From Aselliscus stoliczkanus (lineage: Eukaryota; Chordata; Mammalia; Chiroptera; Hipposideridae), in contig CM066730.1 in NCBI GenBank assembly GCA_033961575.1, positions 117,455,523-117,519,522 on the forward strand: 64,000 nt of DNA. Direction: 5' to 3'. Shown here piece after piece: positions 22,375 through 33,265 of this stretch (positions within the stretch are counted from its first letter, which is position 1; each line of letters opens with the position of its first letter). The translations under genes and the position numbers were made by a program. A model generated the notes under the pieces. That model saw only the letters and a list, made by a program, of their open reading frames with translations. It ran no database searches and was not told where the DNA came from.

Positions 22375-22617
22375 CAGGAGTTGGCAAACTGCTGCTCTCG
22401 AGCCACATGGGGCTCTTTGGGTACATACATGTGGCTCTGAAGTAAAATTGAAAATGAAAATAAAACTATCATAGTTTCATTTATAAAATTTTTATTCACA
22501 TATTATTCACATAATGGTGATTTCGTTTGTTTTGTGGCTCTTGAATAATTTTTAAATTCTTGTGAGGGACAGGATTGGCTCTTCTTTCTCAAGTTTGCCG
22601 ACCCCTGAGCTATAGGA
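22375..22617. mobile_element. hAT MITE (243 bp)
   Basis: Inverted ends CAGGAGTTGGCAAACTG and CAAGTTTGCCGACCCCTG (reverse complement CAGGGGTCGGCAAACTTG). The interior has GAGCCACATGGGGCTCTTTG and a partly inverted 'TTTTGTGGCTCTTGAATAAT'. An 8-bp duplication ATCTATAG / AGCTATAG (one mismatch) flanks it, the hAT hallmark. It sits inside an L1 and lacks a transposase. Confidence 0.9.
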
Positions 22618-22837
22618 TACCACAAAAGAATAATTTTCGAATCATTGGAGGTCCAGTAGGAGAAGAGAAGAAGGGAGCAGAATGCTTATTTAAGGAAAGA
22701 ATGCTGATAACTTCCCAAATCTGAGGAAAGATTTGGAAATCCAAATTTATGAAGCTTATAAGTAAACCCCTCCAAAAAAAAAATCAACTAAAAGAAATCC
22801 TCTCCAAGACACATTATTATAAAAGTATCAAAAATCA

Positions 22838-23279
22838 GGGCCGGCTGAGTGGTGCATTGGTTAAGAGCTGGTTTTGGGATGCCAGTGGCCCCGGTTCGGA
22901 TCCCACATATGAGGGCCAGTGAAATTGCCCTCTACAGCTAACAGCTCCACCTGGATCTGGGCTGTGCGAGCCCCGGAGACGGTGTAGGTTGCAGCCCCTG
23001 CTGCAGTGGGCTGCCATAGGCTACAGTGAGTGGCCGGCAGCCATTGTGAGCTGCCAATAGCCGCGGTGAGCGACCATCCAGAGGCCAGCGACCGATCTGC
23101 CTCATCCAGGAAGAGCGCAATGACAATACCAACATGGGCCAGTGAAGCAACGTCCTCCGCAACTAGACTGAAGAACAACAAAAAAAGACAGCAACTTGTC
23201 TGTCCCCCTTCCCCGATTCCCCAATGCTGTTGCCCTCCCCCAATTCCCCAATAAAATCTTTAAGAATAAATAAATAACA
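22838..23279 (+). mobile_element. Long composite bat SINE (442 bp), sense
   Basis: The head is the tRNA-like GGGCCGGCTGAGTGGTGCAT unit with a GGTTCGGATCCC B box, as in the short SINEs. A ~250-bp GC-rich body rich in CAGTGGCTGCC-like phrases follows. The 3' part (CCCCAATGCTGTTGCCCTCC, then AATTCCCCAATAAAATCTTT) is the reverse complement of the left end of the SINE at 33714. Flanking 13-bp repeats GTATCAAAAATCA / GTGTCAAAAATCA show one insertion event, so the whole composite moved as a unit. Confidence 0.88.
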
Positions 23280-23307
23280 GTGTCAAAAATCAAAACAAAG
23301 AGAATCC

Positions 23308-23458
23308 TTTTTTTTTTTTTTTTTTTTTTAGCTGAGCCATCCTGCCACCTGTTGGCAGCTCAACGGCAACTCAGCTCGGGCTGGCATCGAACCGCCATTG
23401 CCCAGAGCTCAGCTTGCACTCTTGAGCGAGCTCTACCAACTGAGCCACTCGGCCAGAC
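23308..23458 (-). mobile_element. tRNA-derived SINE (GGCAGCTCAAC type), antisense
   Basis: Poly-T start, 'CATCCTGCCACCTGTTGGCA', and the reversed tRNA-like head 'CTACCAACTGAGCCACTCGG'. Flanked by a 16-17 bp direct repeat beginning CAAAACAAAGAGAATC / CAAAACACAGAGAATC, giving an exact boundary. Same family as 30141-30290. Confidence 0.9.
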
Positions 23459-23612
23459 CAAAACACAGAGAATCTTAAGAGCAGCAAGAGGAAGGGAAGG
23501 AAAACAAAAACAAAAACAAAAAAAACCTTTTAATTTACAAGGGAACCCACATTAAGACCATCAGCAGATTTCTCTGCAAAAACCTTACATGCCAGAAGAG
23601 TGTGGGATAATA

Positions 23613-23693
23613 TTGGGTTGTCGGGAAAGACATGATGCATTTTTGCAATGAAAAACTTAGAAAAAATACGTCATGACTTTTCCAACAACCCAA
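23613..23693. mobile_element. Mariner MITE (81 bp), copy 3
   Basis: TTGGGTTGTCGGGAAAGACA at the left and TGACTTTTCCAACAACCCAA at the right, with TA before it and TT after it. It lies within an old L1 5' region. Confidence 0.92.
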
Positions 23694-23954
23694 TTCAAAG
23701 TGCTGAAAGAAAAAAACTCAACCATGAATACTTTACCTGGTTAAGCTAGCCTTCAGAAATAAGGGATAAAGACTTTCCCAGACAAATAAAGTCTGAGTGA
23801 ATTCAGTATCACTAAACTTTCCTTACAAGAAATGCTAAAAGGAGTTCTTCAAGCTAAAATGAAAAGATGCTAATTATTAACATGAAAACATATGGAAATA
23901 TACAGCACACTGGTAAAGGTAAATATATAACCAAATTCAGAATACTCCAATACC

Positions 23955-24482
23955 ATAATGTGGTGGTGTGTTAACTCAAGTGTCCAGTGGATGCCTGAAA
24001 CCATGGATAATACTGAGCCTTATATATACTATGTTTTTCCCCATACATACAAACCTATGATAAAATTATATTTTAGGCACAGTAAGAGATTAACAATAAC
24101 TAATAATAAAATAGAACAATTATAACAATATACTATAATAAAAGTCATGTGAATAAAGTCTCTTTGAAAATACCTTATGGTACTGTACTCACCTTTTCAC
24201 TTTATGGCTTCTCTTTGGCATATCACATAGTACCAGCATTACTACTCTTGCATTTTGGGGCCATTATTAAATAAAATAAGGGTTATTGGGACACACGCAC
24301 TGTGATACTGCAACAGTGAAGGGATGATTCACTTCCTGAGTGGGATGGAGATTACATCACATTACTCAGAACAGCATGCAATTTAAAATTTACGAATTGT
24401 TTATCTCTGGAATTTTCCATGAAATATTTTCAGACCATGGTTGACAATGGGTAACATACTACGAATAAAGGGCAACTACTAT
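23955..24482 (+). mobile_element. MER44/Tigger7-like pogo MITE, copy 2
   Basis: Lacks the first inverted end but keeps 'CAGTGGATGCCTGAAACCAT', 'GGCACAGTAAGAGATTAACA' and the far end 'GGGCAACTACTATACAG'. Collinear with the copy at 4195-4866 and of similar age; internal sequence differs by indels (about 24240-24330). Confidence 0.8.
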
Positions 24483-25475
24483 ACAGCTAGAGTTTTAGTA
24501 GATGTTATATCAAGAAATACCTTGTAATACCTTAGAAATACCTTGTAATACTAAGTAAATTGATAATACGGTTAAATACATAATTTATCTTACATTCCAA
24601 ATAAGATAGCTCAAGTGACCTTTCTTGTAGGCTAAATCAATGGCTAGATCAAATTCTTATTTACTTGCTATGGCTCAGAATTTTAAGGACTTTTCTCAAA
24701 AACGTCTTCCTTAGCTTAAGCCAGATCACTACAATAAAGACAAGAAATTTCTAAGCATATTATGTCATTTTCTTGCTTAATTACCTTTCATCTTTTCTCA
24801 CTGTTTATAAACTCCAAACTCCATAATCTTCAGTTCAGCTGCACAGGAATTAGCCTTTGGTGCTCCAAAGGAGATTCAAGAATGATATTTTGAAAGGGTT
24901 GGGGGACATCCTTATGTAGAGGGGTTAGAAAGATACTTTCAATGCAGGGAGTGACCTGACTGAAGATTCATAAGCAGAGCTACCTGAGACTGGGCTAAAA
25001 TACAGAGGAAAGTAAGTTGGGTGGTGATACATTCTAGAGGAAATGTATGGCTTTTATTAAGACTTTTCATTGGATTGGTCTGATATTTAGAGACTATTTT
25101 ACAGCATCTAAAAAAGGGAATCTGATTTTAAAATCCTCCTTTAGGCACATGGTTCCTCCTGTACTTTTCAGGTTATGTTGATCCTGCGACTGTACTATTT
25201 CTTTGAGGCTTCCAATGTAATAAAGTAAATCGAAAACACCAGAAAACATTTGTAGTTGATTTAATTGCACATCTATTCCTTTTAATACTGCAGTTCTGAT
25301 GGAAGTGAGAAGCTTCATATATACAGTCCCAACAAGAAAACTCCAAAATATGATAGTGAATAATCAACATAATGTCTTCCCTGGACGCATGCCCTTGTGT
25401 CCTTTTTAAACATTTCCTTTGAAGATTAAAAATAACAATAAAGATTGATTTTTCGTCCTTCTTGAGGAGAAAGAG

Positions 25476-25537
<62 letters not shown>

Positions 25538-26109
25538 AGAGAATGAGAGAGAGAGAAATAATAGGTTTTGAAAACAATTACAAGGGCAAGAAAGTTTTTA
25601 CTTTTTGGCCTTAGTTAGCCTAGGTTCTGTTTAAAGGGAACTAGGGAAAAATGAATTTGAAACTCATTGCCATATTACATTAGCTAATTTATGACAACTT
25701 ACATTTTTGTAATACTCTCAAATGCTATGATACAATAATAAAAAATAGTTTCTGAATGAAAATAAAATTGCTATATTCCTGGGGCTTAACAAGGTCAAGA
25801 GTTCTCTTCAATTAGAGACATGAAATATTTATCAGAAAGAAGATCCAGAGGGAGTTTTGTGATTCCTTTGAAACACTAGTTCTGATTTCTGAACTCTAAC
25901 CTTATTATTCTTTCTAATTTTAGAAAAATAAATTAACAGAGTAATTGACTTAGACAATTTATCTTGTTCTTCTAAAAATAAAAAAAAACTTTCATCTTTT
26001 TCTTTAGGGACTAAAAATTTTGCCCAGATAGTTGTAAAAAACAAAAAAAGATAATCTTTGGGCTTCAAATAAGAGGATCTGAATAAATCCGAAGTTTGCG
26101 ATTAACCCT
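24483..26109. other. No gene; microsatellite and weak L2 signal
   Basis: 24760-24850 has an L2-like phrase (TTTATAAACTCCAAACTCCA). The open frame at 25173-25577 owes its length to the GA microsatellite. Nothing else recognised. Confidence 0.4.
25466..25557. repeat. (GA)n microsatellite
   Basis: About 90 bp of GA units with AATGAGA interruptions near the right end. It generates false Leu-Ser open frames on the minus strand. Confidence 0.95.
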
Positions 26110-26245
26110 CATTTCTGTCATCAGTAAAAATGGCTGAAATTAGTGCCTACTTTATGGTATTTCTGCAAAGATCAAAATGGGATAAAGCATGCAAAGCACT
26201 TAGCACAGTATGTAATACAAATTAAACGTTAAATAAAAATGTTAG
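26110..26245 (+). repeat. MIR SINE 3' half, sense
   Basis: Typical MIR tail: 'TCATCAGTAAAAATGGCTGA', 'GCATGCAAAGCACTTAGCAC', followed by TAAACGTTAAATAAAAATG. Confidence 0.75.
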
Positions 26246-27340
26246 TTACCTCTTGCCAGCATTGTTGCCACAGTTTTTGTACCAGACAGCGTGCAGTCAG
26301 AGAAGCAAAGCCACTATGAGATATACAGTATAAGGAGTTTGTTGTATGGATTGGGCCTTACACAAACGTAGAAGCTGGTCAAGGAGTCTATGCCAGACTG
26401 TGTGGCCTTTGCAGCTGCTATGGGGCCTAAAGTCACTATAGGTTACCTGGCCTGGCAGGTGAAGAGAGCTGATGAGATCCGGGAGAGAGCAAGAACAAAC
26501 TAGAACTTTCAATAATGAATGGAAGCCATGAGAACAAACTGGATTTCAGGAGGACAGCTGGAACCTAAGTGGTGTAAGAAGTGGTGTAAGACCTTCTGGA
26601 GAAGCTGGTGTCCTTGGCCATGGAGTTTCACATTTACCTTGCCCAGGACACTCAGAAGAGTTGTGGGGAAAACAGGAGAAGCTGCAGGCCCTGGTAGTAT
26701 CCCACACCAGCCAGGTGAACTAGAACATCAGCACCACGTATGAGCTGCCACGCTGCCCAGCACCCGACATCAAACTTCAGAACACAAAAATGGCAGCTTT
26801 AAAATTTTTTCCACCGTACAAATTTTGAACAAATTTCTCTTGTGGCCAACCCTAACCTGAAACTACACAGGAAAGGGAACTATGAGAAACATAAATCCAG
26901 CTTGGCTAAGCTGAAACAGTAAAAAGCACCACAGTTCACCTCTTGTCAACTTATCTGTACACATTTTTTTATATTTAATGGTCAAGTAAAGATGACAGCA
27001 AAATCATGCTTACACCTCACATGATGCAAATCTCTCTCCTATAACCCAAATCATGCAAACCCTCTCTCCAAAGAGAATACAAATTCTCCTTATACATTTT
27101 GGATCATGTCCATTCCCCTTCAAGCTGAATCATACACATTTTTGATATCTTCTAATTTAAATTCTGAGACATTAGACTATTATTAATACATCTATGTTAG
27201 AATATAGGAGAATAAAAGAGGGAAAATCAGTTAAAATATATACAAACATTCACATCAATATAATGAAGAAATACTCATAATTATTAGTGTTTGTTTCTAC
27301 AACTGGTCATAAATCTAAATGTATCTATAAATCACCTTTT
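26246..27340. other. Unassigned sequence, possibly an old LTR
   Basis: 26270-26880 is less AT-rich and has an LTR-like feel (CTTGCCCAGGACACTCAGAA...), but no clean ends, polyadenylation signal or duplication were identified. 26900-27340 is AT-rich with nothing recognised. Confidence 0.3.
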
Positions 27341-27640
27341 TTTATTCCTTTTTTTAAGATTTTTATTCAAAATATAGCTAACATACAATATTATATTAGT
27401 TTCAGGGGTACACCATAATTATTTTATATACCTAAAGAAGTGATCACCATGATAAATCCAGCAACCACCTAACACCATATTATGCTATCACAATATTATT
27501 GACTATATTCCCTATGCTGTACATTACATTCCCATGACCTGAAAATTTGGATCTCTTATTCCCCTTCACCTTTTCCACCCTTTTTCAATTACAATTGACA
27601 TTCAATATTAGTTTATATTAATTTCAGGTGTATAGCATAG
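27341..27640 (-). mobile_element. L1 3'UTR fragments, antisense
   Basis: Reverse-strand L1 tail: 'TTTTAAGATTTTTATTCAAA' then 'TTAGTTTCAGGGGTACACCA' and 'TATTCCCTATGCTGTACATT'. A second short tail unit starts near 27590 (ACAATTGACATTCAATATTA). Likely two truncated L1 pieces. Confidence 0.7.
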
Positions 27641-28009
27641 TGTAGATCACCTTCTTTTGCACTGATTTGTCTTGTTTTACAAGTACCTTGGCTAGTCATG
27701 ATTCCTTCTTTAGTGGATGATTCCAACTTTCATTCCTGAACGGTCTGGGTCATTAGCAGCCCTGCCTATATTGGGTTGTTACAGTTTTCCATTGACTTAT
27801 TAAAACAGCTTTGTTGAGGTATAATTTGTTTGCCATAGATTTCACTAATTTTCTGCGTACAATTAAATGATTTTTAGTAAATTTATAAAGTTGGTTAATC
27901 ATCACCACAATTCAATTTTAGGTAATTTCCATCATCCCAAAAATATTCCTTATGTCCCTTTGGAAACAAACCCTATTCCCACCCTTAGAGCCAGACAACA
28001 ATGAATCTA

Positions 28010-29296
28010 CTGGGTTGTCAGAAAAGTCATGTCATGTGTTTGTAGCAAATCACACTAGTTCATTTTTGGAAGCACTAGAATCATTCGCATCTATGTTATT
28101 GCTATGTCATTTGACAGCTGACAGTTCTAGTTTTATTCTAAAAATAAAAAAATTGAGTGATTTGGTTGAGTTTTGGAGATTTTACAACAAGTTGAAGATG
28201 GAAGACCAAGCTGTGCATTTTTGCCATATTTTACTGTTTTACTTCCATAAAGGGAAGAACACATGTCAAGCTTGTGAAAAGTTGCATAAAGTTTACGGTG
28301 ATAATGCTCTACAACAACATCAGTGCCAACGATGGTTCACAAAATTCCTTGCTGGTGTTTTTGATCTCAATGATGCTCCTTGGTCAGGAAGGCCCACCAA
28401 GGTTGATGACGACAAAATAAAGGCATTGATCGAGTCAAACCCACATTACAGTACACAAGAGATGCAGAAACATTGAACATCCATCTTTCAAGTGTTCATG
28501 ACCACCTGAAGAAGCTGGGATATGTAAACAAGCTTGATATTTGAGTTCCGCATGAACTCAAAGAAGTTCATTTGATGGCACTTATAAATATCTGTGATAT
28601 GCTCATTAAACATGAGGAAAATGATCCTTTTTTGAAGCGACTGATAGCTGGTGATGAGAAGTGGATTGTTTACAACAATGTGGTGCACAAACGGTCTTGA
28701 TCCCAATGTGATGATTCGCCTCAAATGACATATAAGCAGACATTCATCAGAGGAAGGTTATGTTCTCAGTGTGGTCGGATTGTAAAGGTGTCGTGTATTT
28801 CGAGCTCCTACCAAGGAACCAAACAATCAATTTGAATGTGTACTGTCGGCAATTGGACAGTTTGAACAACTCCATCATCCAGAAACTTTCAGAGCTTGTT
28901 AATTGTAAAGGAATTGTGTTCCATCGCAACAATGCAAGAACACACACAAGTCTGATCACCCATCAAAAATTATTGGAGCTTGAATGGGACGTGTTGCCAT
29001 ACCCACCATACTCGCCTGACCTTGTGCCACCGTCAGACTTCCACTTGTTTCACTTTCTTCAAAACTCCTTGCGTGGTATAATGTTCAGATGAGGCTGTAA
29101 ATCAGTACCTTGTTAATTTTTCACAAGTGAACGACAGGTCCTTCTATGAACAAGGAATTATGAAGCTCACTGAAAGATGGCAAAAAGTTATTGAACAAAA
29201 CGGGCCATATATCATTGATTGATCTTTGTTCTTTATATAAATAAATGACCTTTGAAAAACATAGACAAAATATGTCATGACTTTTCCGACAACCAA
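28010..29296 (+). mobile_element. Full-length mariner transposon, copy 1 (1287 bp)
   Basis: Complete Tc1/mariner element with TA on both sides (28008-28009 and 29297-29298). Left end CTGGGTTGTCAGAAAAGTCA; right end TGACTTTTCCGACAACCAA. The 1.29-kb length is normal for mariner. It encodes a broken transposase (next entry) and shares ends with copy 2 and three MITEs in this window. Confidence 0.95.
28198..29222 (+). pseudogene. Mariner transposase pseudogene, copy 1
   Basis: A mariner transposase cuts and pastes its element using a DD34D catalytic triad. The frame would start at ATG 28198 (MEDQAVHFCHIL...) and end with TGA at 29220-29222, about 341 codons, close to the usual ~345. The N-terminal helix-turn-helix part is open to 28476, where a stop falls after QEMQKH; further frame changes follow. 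The first Asp survives (A-G-D-E-K-W, codon 28653-28655). The second is replaced by Asn (F-H-R-N-N-A-R, codon 28928-28930). The third remains (P-P-S-D-F-H) but with one extra Pro before it. Inactive by frame and by the lost Asp. Confidence 0.93.
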
Positions 29297-30140
29297 TACT
29301 TTCTGACTCTATAGATTTTCTGTTTCTGGACACTTCGTATAAACACAATCATAAAATATGTGATGGTTTGCATCTGGCTTTTTAAAAATAGCATAATGTT
29401 TTTCAGAGTCATCCATGTTGTAGTGTATGTCAGTAGTTCTTTCCTTTGACTTTGAGTTATATCACAGTACATGAAAGTATTACGAGTTGCTCCCTGTGAT
29501 GTCCTGAATTCCAGACATACTCTTCCTTACCCCATTTATAGTAACAACACGGTGTCCCTTTGGTAGTCAAATCAATCACCCCAGTAATCCATTTAACTCT
29601 CTTCTTTGTTGATTTACTTGCAAAATAAACCCCAAGTGGGCAGGAGGCAATCTCAACTTCTAGTTTAAGGGAACTATTTCTGTGTCCCATTGTGGAAATA
29701 TTCTACCCTTGGGAACTAAGAACTCTAGACCAGCAGGGCCCAAAGTCATGGACACAGGAAGCAATGATTTTCATAGAGGACCACAAAGGAAAATGCCTGT
29801 GTAAAATGGGAAAATATGCAGCCCTGTATATATTTGTCAAAATATCCTCCAATTTTTGAGCCATGTAGAAAAAGTTAACAAAACTCTACAATTAAAAAAC
29901 ATGACTGTATATGTAGCTCAGATTTGCAATATAATCTGTTTGCATGCCATTGTCAACCCTCATAAATCCACTGGGTACAGGTGTAATGGCCACATGGGCC
30001 CAGGAACTCTGAGTTGATTGGAAATGGTTGTTACCTTTGCATAATAACAGAGTCACAAGGCAAACAAAAATGTTATTTACATTTTTTTGTGTATTATTGT
30101 GATTTTTGCAAAAATTTTGATTTCTAAAAAATATTGCATC

Positions 30141-30290
30141 GGGCTGGCTGAATGGCTCAGTTGGTTAAAAGCTCGCTCAGGAGTGCGAGCGGAGCTCTGA
30201 GCAACAGAAGTTCGATGCCCAGCCCGAGCTGAGCTGCTGCTGAGCTGCCAACAGGTGGCAGGATGGCTCAGCAAAAAGAAATATATATAT
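30141..30290 (+). mobile_element. tRNA-derived SINE (GGCAGCTCAAC type), sense
   Basis: Begins GGGCTGGCTGAATGGCTCAG with a GTTCGATGCCC B box, ends with 'CCAACAGGTGGCAGGATGGC' and an A-rich tail. Flanking TATTGCATC / TATAGCATC gives a short target-site duplication. Reverse orientation twin of the SINE at 23308-23458. Inserted in ERVL relic 1. Confidence 0.88.
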
Positions 30291-32657
30291 AGCATCAAAA
30301 TATTGTTTATCTTGATTATTAAGTTTTTTGGCACTGCCTTAAATTTTGCACCCTAGATGAGTGCTTCACTCAGCTCATCCTAATCCTGGCCCTGATTAGA
30401 GGTAATATTGAGAGGAAACATCCCCATTTCAACTACTTGATTCCCAGACCTATAAATTCTTAGAAATGAGAGAGAGATCGCATCATATAATCATCACTGG
30501 TTTAGAACATATACTGTATCCTGTAGGACATTACTTCAGACTCGCAAGGTGTTGTCATCTAGCTGATGCTTTTAACTGAGTTTTCAAAGGGCTATTCCAC
30601 CATTTTATCAGGCCAGCTACTCCAGGGTGATGGAATACATGGTAAAAACAGTGAAAACCCTGTGACCCATTGCCACCCTTTACTTGCTATTGTATAAAAT
30701 GAACTCTTTGGTGAGATGTATGAAATGTGATGGTGGTGGCTTTGGCAGAAGCATTGGGCAGAGAAGGCAAATCCATGTCCAGAGTAAGTGCCTATTACAG
30801 TGAGAACAAAATGCTCCATCTTCCATTATGGAAACAGGCAATATATTCAATCAGGAGGTTCTCTGATCCCCCTGGGGAATGGTCCCATTTGGGGGCTCAG
30901 TGTTGGTCTTTGCTTTTGATAGGTTACTTAGCCAGATCAGCCTTGGTGATTAGAAGTTGATGTTGATAAGGAAGTACATAATCTCTATTCCTGCTGCCTT
31001 GGACAGTTTGTCATGATAGCATTGTGTAAGGATGAAGTGGCTAGGGAATGAGGCTGACTAATGGCCACAGAATTGGTCATCATATCCACTTGATTATTAA
31101 AAACTTTTTCTGCTAAGCTTGTTCTTTGATGAGCATTTACCTGGGACACAAATATCTTTACTTTCAGAGACATCTATCCACGTACCTCTTCTCCAGAGCT
31201 CCTTGTCACCAGTTTTCCAGTTGTGTTCCTACCAATTCTCTGACCTTCCAGCCAAACCATTAACCACTTTCCATGATTTCTACTTCTGGTGTTCCAGGAA
31301 AAGTGAACAACCAGATACACTGGTTAAAGTTCTGCCCCTGGAAGGATTTCCCACCAAAGCTACCCAGAGTGGGGCTGTAGTTCTGCAGTAGTCCCTTGTC
31401 TATTTTTGTATAGTGTCAGCATATCATGCAGAATCACATGTAAATCAAATTCCTTTTTCCCTAAGTCAACTGACTATGGTACACCCCATAAGAGGGGAGG
31501 AACTGTAGCAGGAAGAAAAACCATGGATGATGGGTTACTTGCTCATGAAACTAACTCATACCTTAAGGACCTTCTCAAGATCAGTCCCTTCTACATATAT
31601 ATCCCTTCTACATTATGACACTGCTATTATGCATACCTATCATTATGACTTGGTGGATTAAACAATACTCAGTTCATGATGGGCAACTGAGTTTGTATGT
31701 TACTTTATGGACTCTGGTAAGTCAGTATTCCATCTCTGCTAGGACCCAGCAACAAACCAGATGTTGTTTCTTGGAAGAAACATAGTTATATGTCAAGATG
31801 GCATAGCTTTGCTCCCAAATCTTAAATGTCTGCCCTGTAATTAATTTATAGGTACCTGTCAAAAACTCCATGCTGTAGCCCTGTCTGCTACAGACACTTT
31901 AAGCACCATCACATCTGCTGGGTCAGATGATCTACGTGGCAGAGCAGATTGCATGGCAGCCTGACATATTCCAGAGCCTTCATTCCTTCTGCACCCCACT
32001 CAAAATTGGCAACTTTTCCGATTACACAATTAATAAGTCAGATTCGCATACCCAGATGAGTGTATGTATTACATTTCAACAGTTAGATACAACTAACTGT
32101 TATGCTCCTTTCTTAGTACTGAGGGGGCCAGATTCAACAACTTGTCCTTCGCCTTGGAGGCGATAGGTTAACACACCCCAGATCATTGAAACCCTAGAAA
32201 TTCACTGAAGTGTCAGGCCTCTGAATTTTCATGAATTTATTTCTCACCACTTGACATTCATTCATCTGACCAACATGTCTACAAGAATTTCTGCTTCCTG
32301 CATATCAGGCCAGTCATCATGATATCATGAATGAAATGGACCACAGTAATGTCCTATGGAAAGCAGAATCAATTAAGGTCCCTGAGGGCTGACTAGGTGT
32401 TGGCCTGGGCTGAAGAGTTGCTATAACCTTCAGGTAGGAGCATGAAGATATATTGCTGGCTCTACTATCTGAAAAGAAGCTGTTTCTGATGGTTTTATAA
32501 TACTAACAGGTTTAGGGAATAAAAACCTATGCTAGTTTAACAACTTGCATACAAGGGATATATTGATTTATACTAGCAAAAAAAACTTTACATGGAACCA
32601 GAGCTTCAAATGAAGTTAACACCTGATTAAATTTAGAATAACCCACTGTCATTTTCT

Positions 32658-33131
32658 TTTTCTTTTCTTTAATTCTCTTATTGTGAAATAAACATTTTTT
32701 AAAAATTAGTCTCAGGTGTACAACACAGTGCAATAGCTATACTTTTTACCCCTCAAAGTGACAATCTCCCTCCCCCAATTCACTGCCCCACTCCCCATAT
32801 CATACATATCTATTACAATTCCCTTGACTCAACTCCACACTATACTCCACATCCTGTGACTATCTATATACTCAATTAGTTGGCATACAATATTACACAA
32901 CATCAGCTTCAGGTGTACAGTGCAGTGATCAAGCTTCTACTCCATCCATGAAGTGGTCTCCCTAACAAGACGTGTAACCATCTAACACCTCACAAAATAT
33001 TTACAACATTGTTAATTATATTCCCAGAACTGTCTTTCATATCCCTGTGGCAATATTGTAGTTACCTATTTATGCTGTCTCATCCATTCCCTTTCTCCCT
33101 CATCCCCATCCCCTCCCAACTAGCAACCATT
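32658..33131 (-). mobile_element. Recent, severely 5'-truncated L1 (3'UTR only), antisense
   Basis: 474 bp of L1 3'UTR in reverse: poly-pyrimidine start, then 'TCAGGTGTACAACACAGTGC' and 'CATCCATGAAGTGGTCTCCC', matching the 3'UTR of the L1 at 9365. A perfect 15-bp duplication CCACTGTCATTTTCT flanks it (32643-32657 and 33132-33146), so boundaries are exact and the insertion is comparatively young. Confidence 0.93.
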
Positions 33132-33164
33132 CCACTGTCATTTTCTAAGGTACATCTGTCTTCT

Positions 33165-33265
33165 GCATGTGTCATGTCATTCTGATGCTTAAAACACTCC
33201 AATGTCTCCCTGAGCCTGCAGGTCAAAATCTAAAATCCTTAGTCTCACATACAAGAAATGCTTTG
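33165..33265 (+). repeat. L2 fragment, sense
   Basis: Phrase order 'GATGCTTAAAACACTCCAAT', 'TCCCTGAGCCTGCAGGTCAA', 'TCTCACATACAAGAAATGCT' matches the L2 3' region. Confidence 0.65.

Larger units (their letters stand above)
21890..23954 (+). mobile_element. L1 5'-end region, sense, with four nested insertions
   Basis: Old (L1MA-type) LINE-1 5' leader sequence. It shows 'ATATCAAGGAAACATGACAC', the charged coiled-coil-like frame at 21933-22226, 'AAAAAGAGTGAAGAAAGCCT', 'TAACTTCCCAAATCTGAGGA', 'AGACACATTATTATAAAAGT', 'ACCTTACATGCCAGAAGAGT' and 'ACACTGGTAAAGGTAAATAT' in order. It is split by a hAT MITE (22375-22617), a long SINE (22838-23279), an antisense SINE (23308-23458) and a mariner MITE (23613-23693). 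Removing these restores continuous L1 sequence. The main ORFs are absent. Confidence 0.85.
27798..29487 (-). mobile_element. L1 3'-end fragment, antisense, split by a mariner
   Basis: L1 3' sequence on the minus strand: 27798-28009 ('GTATAATTTGTTTGCCATAG', 'ATCATCACCACAATTCAATT') resumes at 29299-29487 ('TAGATTTTCTGTTTCTGGAC', 'AGAGTCATCCATGTTGTAGT'). The mariner at 28010-29296 separates the two halves. The L1 piece lies inside ERVL-like relic 1. Confidence 0.8.
27690..32500 (-). mobile_element. ERVL-like endogenous retrovirus relic 1, antisense (interrupted)
   Basis: Old endogenous retroviral internal region in reverse orientation. Its left piece (27690-27797) and main body (29488-32500) align in the same order with relic 2 at 37215-39870. 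Matching points are 27735-27790 with 37230-37290, 30594-30720 with 37800-37920, 31010-31180 with 38280-38420, and 32280-32470 with 39580-39780. By position in the ERVL layout these are the pol integrase core (about 30600-30720), RNase H/integrase N-terminal part (30985-31400) and reverse transcriptase (about 32280-32400). All frames are short and broken. No LTR is attached at the left. An L1 piece and a mariner interrupt it, and a SINE is inserted at 30141-30290. Confidence 0.75.

Noticed and set aside
25173..25577. 134-codon Leu/Ser-rich frame
   Set aside because: Produced by the (GA)n microsatellite.
28760..29092. 110-codon frame with 'PPYSPDL' motif
   Set aside because: It is a piece of the broken mariner transposase, not a host gene.
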